Positions 23,321-33,260 of a DNA stretch of 64,000 bases are shown piece by piece (the stretch's first letter is position 1; each line of letters starts with the position of its first letter). Both the position numbers and the translations under genes were made by a program. A model generated the notes under the pieces. It was not told where the DNA came from and did not search any database. It saw nothing but the letters and a program-made list of their open reading frames with translations. Where the stretch lies: the NCBI GenBank assembly GCA_036925085.1, contig JAUPFP010000037.1:640001-704000 (forward strand), written 5' to 3'. Source of the DNA: Brachycybe producta. Taxonomy: Eukaryota > Arthropoda > Diplopoda > Playtdesmida > Andrognathidae.

Positions 23321-26300
23321 ATAACAACAGAACTTACTGAAGGTTGTTTTTTTAACATGTACACATGTATGTCTGATATAAAAATATAATACAAAAATAT
23401 GAATTTATGACACAGGATAAAGCCTGAATCTACATCATCATTCAAGTCAACTGTATTTTTATTCAGGAAGTCAAAGTGGACCATAACCCTAAAGACCATT
23501 AAGATAGTAATGTCTATAGAAAATATATATGTTATTGTCAATCTGCGGAATCAGTCAATCTGCAGATTGCCTATATGCAATTTGCAAAACAACCAAACCT
23601 TCTAGTGAATCTGAAAAATTCAACATCTAAAATGTAGTGAATTTTGCAGATTCACTAGCAGGTTGGTTGTTTTGCAGGTTTCCTAGGCAATCTGCAGATT
23701 GACTGATTCCGCAGATTGACATATATAGATTAACCAAAGTCGGCTTTCCATTAATAATCCTAATAATAATCATCACAAAAGGATAAAAAGGAACATGATT
23801 TTTGATTAAAAAAATGACACAAAATATGTCTACTTACTAACACGACTTGGTCCATAAACCTAATCTTAAACCTATTTAAATACTCAATGTCCCCCCGCCG
23901 CTTTGTATTTAAATTAACAACAAAGCGGCGGCTAATTAACTTTCTCTAGATGGACCTACTTAAATTTCATTTTTTTGCATTTTATTATAATTATTATCAT
24001 GAACTTTTTAATAAAGCAGAACCGAAAGAAAAAACCCTTCCAAATCGTAATTGCTTCCTTGTATAAAACGTCATTGATACTAACTACATTATATTACTAA
24101 GTTTGTTATTAAAGAACCTGATATTAGATTTAAAATAAAAACACCCAATAGACAATTTAGAAACAAATTTAAAGTTTTTTTTCTTTAATTCTTGAAACTC
24201 ATTTAGTTTGCTAAAATAAAATTGATTTAACTGAATGAAAATTAGAGAAATGGAGAAAATTATGATTTTTTTTTTCTCAGCCAATGAGACTGTTTTGAGG
24301 CTAGAGTTCTAGATGTTATACACTGTATTTAAGTTGTTTTATGACAGGCTGATTTTCGAACTTCTATTGATTCGGAAGCAACACTAAGGAGAAATTAAAA
24401 CTGTTGCTAGAAACTAGAATGGTAGCTGAATTTTTTTAATAATAATCATGTTGCTATATTTCAAAATAAACTATTTTATAGGAAAAAAATTAATAAATAT
24501 CATCTGCTTAAATGTGTGTCATTTTCAAACTAACAGTTTAAAAAATATTCACATGAAATGTAATTGAGTTATTATACCTATAGTACACACCTAATAATTT
24601 AAATGCATTTAAATAATAAACGTGTTCTACAGAGCCTTGTGAAGGACAAACAAACAATATGTCGAATTCAATTTATTCAGTTAATATTCTGAAAATATTG
24701 AGTTAATTAACTTAAATATAATATATAAACTATTGACAAAATATTGATTTAGTAAATTTCAATTTAAAATATTAATAATAAAAGTCAATTTTTATTTGTG
24801 ACTCATGTCCTTAACTGGATTCCATATAATTCACCTAAACAAATTTAATTTGAATTCATTTAGCTCATGTGTGTACAAGGTATAAGGCATTACCCCCTCA
24901 AGTTTCTAAAACACTTTCAACTTTTTCTTAGTTTTAGCTCCCAAAGGACAGAATAACCAGAGTTCGAGGGACACCATTTACACTTTAATCCACTAACTAG
25001 TCTCTTCGATTAAAAAAACCTAAGTTGTCTTAAATGATATAAGTTGAAAACTCAAAAGATGAAATCAAAATGGCCGCCAAACAATCCAAAAATATGGAGG
25101 AAGTAAAAAGTCGGAATTTCCTCCGGAAATAAAACTATACAATCCCCCCCCCCCCCCAAACCTTTGCAATGAAGGTTTTCAGATAAGGGTACAAGGGTAG
25201 TTATTTAGAGGGTGAAGGGAGGCAACTTTTGTAGATCTCCTTTAGTAGAAATTATAATTGTTTTTTTTTTCTCTCTTTAATGTCCTCCTACCTTTTTTTA
25301 TTTTAATATTAAGTGGCTTTAGTTTCTCCAGGAACAAAAAATGATTTCATAACTTGTATTCAATATCATTTTTGTTCATCCCTCTTTATATACGAATATA
25401 ATAAAAAAATATAGCTCTGAGCCGTAAATATATAAAATTCTATGAAAAATTATGTGAAAATAAAAAAAGTTACTAAGAAAAAAAAAATGACATAAGAAAA
25501 TATCTCACAGAAACCCTTCTTTTTAAAGTAGAATTCTCAGTGATGGTTAACTTGAAATGCCTCCATGTGCCAACCACTTTTCTTGGATGACTTTGGTGCT
25601 CAAAATACAAGAAAACTTGGCACCTGATATCCTCTGAATAAGGGTTCTAAAATAGAAGGAAAAAAAAACCCTAAAACCCTTATTTCACTAAAATGACGCC
25701 TTCCTATTGGCTGATAAAATGTAATTCCGTTCAACAAGAACAATACATTCAACCAGATAAAATACAATACAGTAATTGAAATTAGATTAAATTCCTCTTT
25801 TGTAATGGAATCTTTTTCCTCACATGTGTGATCCATCCTTAACACTTTATATCATCTTAGAATGCGTATACACTAGTCCCACTATTGCAATTACAATTAG
25901 TCACTCTGCTAGCAGCTAAATAGGCCTATGGCAGAGGGACATAAAAGTCCACATGCAGCATTAAGCATTGTCAAGCACATATAACGAATGACAGCTAACA
26001 CATTCGGTTGAATGATGGTCGCCATTGCCAATGCTTGGTGTTTGGATTGCGCGTCCACATTCACCAAACCGCTTGGTGCTAATGGATTTCGCTTCATTAT
26101 TACGGAAGGCATTCCAAAGGACACCGTTTGATGTAATGACTGGTGACAGAACCATAGCCAACGAATGCGTTGGGTGTCGTTCGTTAGTAATCGTTACTAC
26201 TTACACACTAGACCAACGAATTCGTTGGCCTAGTGTGTACGTACCCTTAATTCATATAAAAATGCTACAAATTTGAAACAAGACTAGAGAAATGAGAAGC

Positions 26301-29300
26301 AACGTGATTCTAATCCATTTTTATAATTCTTCACGTCAACATTCTATCATTAACCTCCCCCCCCCCCCGTCCTCCGTTTTATCACCCCTTCCTAACTAAT
26401 GTTAAAATGTGTCATATGTGTACAATAGTATTATTGGCTTTTATGGACTTAGCTAATTCAATATTTATTTAGGTTTAATTGAAACTCATTTTTCTTTTCT
26501 GTTCTTGTGGCAGGTCACCACCACCACCAGAAGTTTTGTATTTCTACTATTTTTATGTATCAAAAATGGCGCCACCTATATATCATGTCATTCCATTTCT
26601 TTTATTAATTAATTTAAACTTATTTTATTAATAGATTGTAACTTAACAAATTATATTAACGAGAGATAAGAGTAAAACGTATTTAATAATTTTAATAATT
26701 GAGATTGTCACATTTAATGAAAAAAAAAACCAATCTGCTAATTTAAGAAGTTCCAATTAACCCCATGGATTGAAATAATAAATAAAGTTTGTCGTTCGTA
26801 AATAAATCTTAAAAAATAGTCACATAAAATTATATGTAGCGTGATTGCTTGGTGACCCTTTTTAATTGACCTCGAAGCCAGCCCATCAAAACAGTTTAAA
26901 TATTGCAAATGTAAACTATTTTCAATGTCATTTTATGTCAAATTATGCAACAAGAAAGAAGATACAAAATTTAGAAATTCATAAACAAAAACAACTTCCT
27001 AATTAATAATCAAAAACCAGATGAACCCACTCAGAAATCAAAGTACTGATATTAGTAACAGTTAAAACTGCACAGGATTACATTTGAAAATGTCTATCTT
27101 GCATTGAATTGCATTGCAACAGTGGGCGCATTCAGAAATGCAAGAAAACAGAAAAGTAGCATCGAGAAAACAACATTTGGATGCGTCTTTTATGTCCGGG
27201 AACTACTTCATGTTTCTCAAGAAGAAAAGCATCTAATCCACATGCTTGCTTTCTTGCTTCGGTGTGAAGATCAGAATTGTAAAGAATGGTCTCCTCATAC
27301 GAGGCTTTCCATGTTTTCGTATCTGAGATCTGGAAATTCTTTCCTTTTAAAGAACTGTCCATTTGGAATCGAGCTTCTAGCCTTTATAGCACAAAGAAAT
27401 AGTCTTTAGTTTCCGAACGCATCCAATCCGAATGTATCTAGCAACAGTAGAATTTGCTGTAGTCCTGATAACGTCATTCCTCACGAAGCAACCTAACCTA
27501 GGATGCATTTGAGAATGCCTACCTCTTTGTTGCACGGGTAGAAGCAGGAGGCTAGTTTCTGCCAAGAAGCATTAGACTACACAAACTGGCCGCACCATAA
27601 AGAATACACTAGCATCGATCTCTTGAATAGAAACATGCGTATCACCTCGCCCTACACCATCTTGCTTCTTTCCTTTTTTTTTTTTTGCACTTGTCTGCTT
27701 CTCCAATAAAAAGTCAACAATCACCAACGCAAATTTAGACATTCTCAAAGGTACCCCCCGCCATAAGTATTCCATTCCAATCACTCTTACCTAATCGTAT
27801 GCGATTTTCTTACACATGACTATGAATTGGTCATTACCTTGCAGGAATGTGTACTGAAGTCATTTCTAAACACATTTCTAGCATATTATAATAATGAAAA
27901 CGTACCTAGGTCGTACAGCAGTCGTATTCATGAGTCATGACAGGATTTTCTAAATGCAATCTTACAGATGCAAACCAAGGTCCAAGAAGTTTAGTTTTAA
28001 CCAATTTTATTCCTCATACAGTATTGTCCATCTTTTTTGTGGGGGAAAGGTGGTCATCATATCATTAATCACCTGCGCATGTCTGGTCACACCTACGTGT
28101 GACAAAGACATTCTCAGTTGATGATACACAAATCTTTATTGGAATTTAAAAACCACCTATAAAGACCCCCACATGACCTTCAGTATTATGTAGAGGGTCA
28201 AGTTGTGTTACAACTACCATTACATAATTTTTATTCAAGGAAATAATAGTTAGGTGTTTGTGATTAATGATTATTGTTATAAGTAGGTTTATTTACGATT
28301 CAAACTACATAAAAGTTAAGCCAAAAAACACCCTCCCCCCTAAGGAAAAATTACTAAGAAAATTCAACAACGAGTTACAGAAATAACTATTTAAGTCTTT
28401 TTTTTTTTCCTTTTCACAAATTGTGTTTTAGGCTCGAGGAAACTCTCAGCGCCAGTTATTTTGTAAACAACATTTATCTTTGTTGTTCCTGTTCCTGTAG
28501 GCTAGTTCTAACTTCTGTGGGAGGACCAGAAATATTTGAATTGATGTTTTCATCTTAGGCCGGCCCTAGACGTAACGTTTAACTGTGCAAATTTAACTGC
28601 ACATGTGTCTAACTGTTCTATGCCGCTCTGCACATGTCATAAACACTCCAAATGAGTGACATCATACATTTAACCTATTGATATCACTAATTCTGAGTGT
28701 TTATGACATGAACGGCGCGACATAGAACGGTAGACAAATGTGCAGTTAAATTTCAGCAGTTAAACATTACGTCTAGGACCGACATTATGGCATAATATAG
28801 CACCGTTCAGTTTGTAAGCGTTGTTCAAACGCCCTCGAAAAGCTTCTTGCTATGTATGAAGCGTCATATATTTTTGACTTTGGTTATTCTGTATAAAGAA
28901 AAATTCAAAGTGTATTAGAAACTAGAACGGTGAATCACTTAATAGTATTTTCATATTAAAATCTTTCAAAATAAACTTTATATATGTTACTGTCAATCTG
29001 TGGAAATCAGACAATCTGCAAAACCACCAAACTTCTGGTGAATCTGCAAAATTCAATATATTTTAGGTGTTGAATTTGGCAGATTCACTAGCAGGTCGTT
29101 TGTTTTGCAGATTGACTGATTCCGCAGATTGACAGTAACATAAAGACACAATTTTAAAAAATATCATCTGCTTAAAGTTGAGAGTCCATTTGTAAACTTA
29201 CAATGTACATGAAAAGCTTATTTTAAGCTACCTTTGAGCTACCTTTCTAGTTTTTGCACACTGTTAAGTTTCTCTTAACTTCTTAAGGTGCGTTTAAATA

Positions 29301-32300
29301 CAAAATGACGAGTAACTTGAATATTCTCTAGAAACTAGAAGAGTAGCTCAATCACTTTAAGGGTATTTTTTTTTTCAAGAAAATGACAACTTTAAGCAGA
29401 AGATATTTTTCGAATTTTTGTCAATAAAAACGTTTATTTTGAAAGATATCATCAACATGAAAAAATACCTTCCAAAACACATTGAAGTTTTTCTTAATTT
29501 TGCTCTTGAAAGATGGAGGAGCGCGTTCACACTTAAAAACCAGCACCTCGAGCATCTTTTAAAAGCGTTTCTTTAAATATTATTAATTAGGTCCTTTCTT
29601 CATTTAAAGCAGATATTTGGTTTGTGTTCTAAGAAAAATGTTATCTACACGAAGACATATTTATAGTAATTTCTGTCAAGCATGAAATGAAAGCATAAAA
29701 CAAAGAGACTCCTAAAATGTCATTTTAACGATGACAATTCAAAACGGTTTTTTTTTTATTAGAAAAACCAAAAGTCAAAATGGCTGCGATCCAAAATCAA
29801 GAAGGAACTTTTATGCAACAGCAGCAGCAGTTGCCATTTGTCCCAGTTTTAAAAGAAGACTTTTTTCACTCTCTGTTTTTAGTTTTGAATTTAATTTGTG
29901 ATTTTGACAAGTTGTATTTCACAAATTAATTATGCATCAGCTGATATTTGAAATTGATTTCTTGATTATTCTGCGTCTTTCAGAAGAGCAAAAATATGAA
30001 GAGTAACTTGAAAGTGTTTTTAGATACTAGAAGGGTAAAGATCAATCACTTAAGGGTAGTTTTATGTTGATATCTTTCAAAATAAGCTTTTTATTGACAA
30101 AAAAATTAAAAAATATCGTCTGCTTAAAGTTGAGTTATTTTTTAAAACTCACACAAAAGCTTATTTTTAAAAAAATATCACAACATGAAAACATTCTTAA
30201 GTGATTAAGTTACAATTCTAGTTTTCTAAAACACATTCACAAGTTTCTCTTCATGTTGCACCACAGGCAATTAGAAATCGGGACGAACATAAGTTGGTTC
30301 CGCCCTTTTTTATGACGACCGGGAACTTCTAATTTGTTGGTTATGTAGTCTGACGTCACATGCTCCGCCCTTTTTCAACGTCGAACCACACAACAAACCA
30401 ATTAGAAGTTGCCGTTCGTCATAAAAAGGGCGGAGCCAACTTCTGTTAATCCCGTTTTCTAACTGCCTGAATGTTGTTGCACCTGAGTTCGAGAGGTGAT
30501 TTAAATCACTCAACCCTTGACAGTAGCCATTTTTGTACATTTTAGCGGCCATTTTTCTAAGCCAGAGTTTTAAGCATTTTGCGCTTCACATAAAAACATA
30601 TTTTTGCTTACAGATTTTAATAATTGCTTTAAAAATAATATTAAAAAAATTCCCCCATGTAAATATTAAATGTAGCCCTACTTTTATTAATAAAATTCGC
30701 TAAGTCATGGCTTAAGTCAATTGTTTGCGCTTTAACTTATTAAAGAAAAGCGGCTTCAAGTAACTTTTACAAAGTGATAAAAATGAGGGTTGATTTTGAC
30801 AAGCATTTTATCAAAATCATTATCAAATAGGATTATTTTTAATTTGAAATTTCTTTAAGACGTTTAGATTGGATATTTCAAACTAGAGCAACTTAAAATT
30901 GAAGTTAACTTTCACATGCTTTAAAATTTAATTAATCCAGACAAAATTCACTTTCACACAAATATTTTGACTGAATGGAAACAAAAGGCATTACTGAATG
31001 AAAAAAAATCATAAAAAGTGTGACATTCTTGTATTATTATGTCACTACTTATGATATAGAGGGTCTATCATATTTCATCAAATCATCAGGGTCAAACCCA
31101 TTATATGTAAATAAAAATAAAACCGCCCCCAAAAATGAAAAATATGAAAGAAAATTGCTCATTTTATGGATTCTTTGCATAAAATGAAACAATTTTCTTT
31201 TATATTTTTCATCTTTTATTAAATTAGAAAAAGCACAATTAATTAATTAGCTGCAATCATCAGAAGAAATTACAGAAAACGCAAAATCAAAATGATTTCG
31301 TTTTTAAAACCTTTTGTAGATTTTTTTTTGATCGAAAAAAGGCATTTTTTAAAGAAAAAAACGTATAAAATTATGCAAATCCCCCCCCCCCCCTTTTCTT
31401 GGAGCTGATTAATTATTATTTTAAATATACCACTAAAATTGCATCATAATGTAGCCAAAAGGGATATGACAGTATTTTTCACAGGCAATTAGAAATCGGG
31501 ACAACCAGAAGTTGACTCCGCCCTTTTTATGACGAACGCAACTTCTAATTGGTTGGTTATGTAGTCTGACGTCACATACTCCGCCCTTTTCAACGTCGAA
31601 CCACACAACAAACCAATTAGAAGTTGGCGGTCGTCATAAAAAGGGCGGAGCCAACATCTGTTTGTCCCGATTTCTAATTGTCTGTGTATTTTTCATACGT
31701 TTTCTAATGTAGTTTTTAAAACTGTTAACAATGATAATATCGAGATATGACAACTTACTATCACATGACAAGTTTTATTAAGTACTTTATTACCTTTTTT
31801 TGTTTGTTGTAAAGACACCGCTGATATTCGAAATGTTGTTCAACAACTTCAGCTTGAATTTAACAAGCACCAGTAATACAAGAAAATGCCATTTGCCCCC
31901 ATTGATGAATTTGTAAGGAAAACCCCACCAACCACCACCACCGCCAAGCAAAAACCATTAGAAAGTCATTAGAAAGTGCAATGTGAATTGCATGATTTCC
32001 TTGAATGATTGATATATTTACTTCTAAATGCAACACTGAATTTAACGATTAAAAATGGCAATAAGAAGAAGAAATAAAGTGCACTTAACTCAATCAAGAC
32101 ACCTTCAATTGAAAAACAACATCAAAACCCAATTATGTAATTTATAATTATAGGTATTAATTTGTCTACCGTTTCAAACTCAGTAAATAATAATTTAAAA
32201 AAAAACACACATTAAGCTGGTTATTTATCAAAAGGGCGAGCACGAGCAAATGTTTGCTCATGCTCGAATTCCAATTAAATGTGTTTAGATTTATTATACG

Positions 32301-33227
32301 GAATCCACTTAAGGACATGAACATCAAATAAAAATTGACTTTATTATTAATATTTTAAATTGAAATTTACTAAATCAAGTAAAATTAAGTAAATTAACTC
32401 AATATTTTCAGAATATTAACTGAATAAATTGAATTTGACATATTGTTTGTTTGCCCTTCAAAGGGCTACGTAGAACACATTTATTATTTAAACGCATTTA
32501 AATTTTAAGGTGTGTACTAGGTATTACACGATTAAGGCCTAAATAAGATAATTAACTTTCATATGACATTGTTATTACCTTTTCACTCTTCATTCCATTT
32601 TTTTTCTTCTAATTTTTCTTTATAATTCAGATTTCAAATAATTTCTTCTCACCTCGTATTTTATTTTTTAGACAAGGACCAAAACGAGTTAATTTGTGTG
32701 TCCTAATAAAAAATCTTAACCACGGCCCACATAAATAAAACAAGAATTTCTAAAACCACATTAGTAAAGCTCATCTTGAAGAAAAAAAGAGACCGACTGA
32801 CCTACACACACACACATTCATTTTTGTAAGGTATCCTTGAGGGTAAAATTATATTACTGTACGTGCTCAACATGTTAGATAGGCTTATTAGTGTTGGTTG
32901 TTACTGTCGGGTACCACTTTCACCCTAAAAAAAATCTCCCCCCACAAACACCACCAAAAATAATTTATTAAAGCCTACATTTGTTTGACACACTACAGAC
33001 TTATAAATCGATCATTGATCTCTCTAACGCGGAAAAAAAAACCCTTTTTACTAGAAATATCAAAACAAGTGCGGCAAATCTGAGCAAAAACTGCATCGAC
33101 CGGGAATCGAACCCGGGCCGCCCGCGTGGCAGGCGAGCATTCTACCACTGAACCACCGATGCTTACATGTTATTTTCCATCTGCCTGTTTTCATTTGACC
33201 GAATTTTACGGACAGGTCAACATTAGT

Positions 33228-33260
<33 letters not shown>

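Noticed and set aside
25909-26276. Overlapping short frames on both strands at 25909-26276 as a coding gene
   Set aside because: They lie within an inverted-repeat element and show no domain or splice signals.
27070-27900. Candidate genes in a less AT-rich stretch of the aquaporin intron (open frames of 60-101 codons on both strands)
   Set aside because: No recognisable domain, no consistent splice structure, overlapping frames on both strands. A decayed transposon is possible but unproven.
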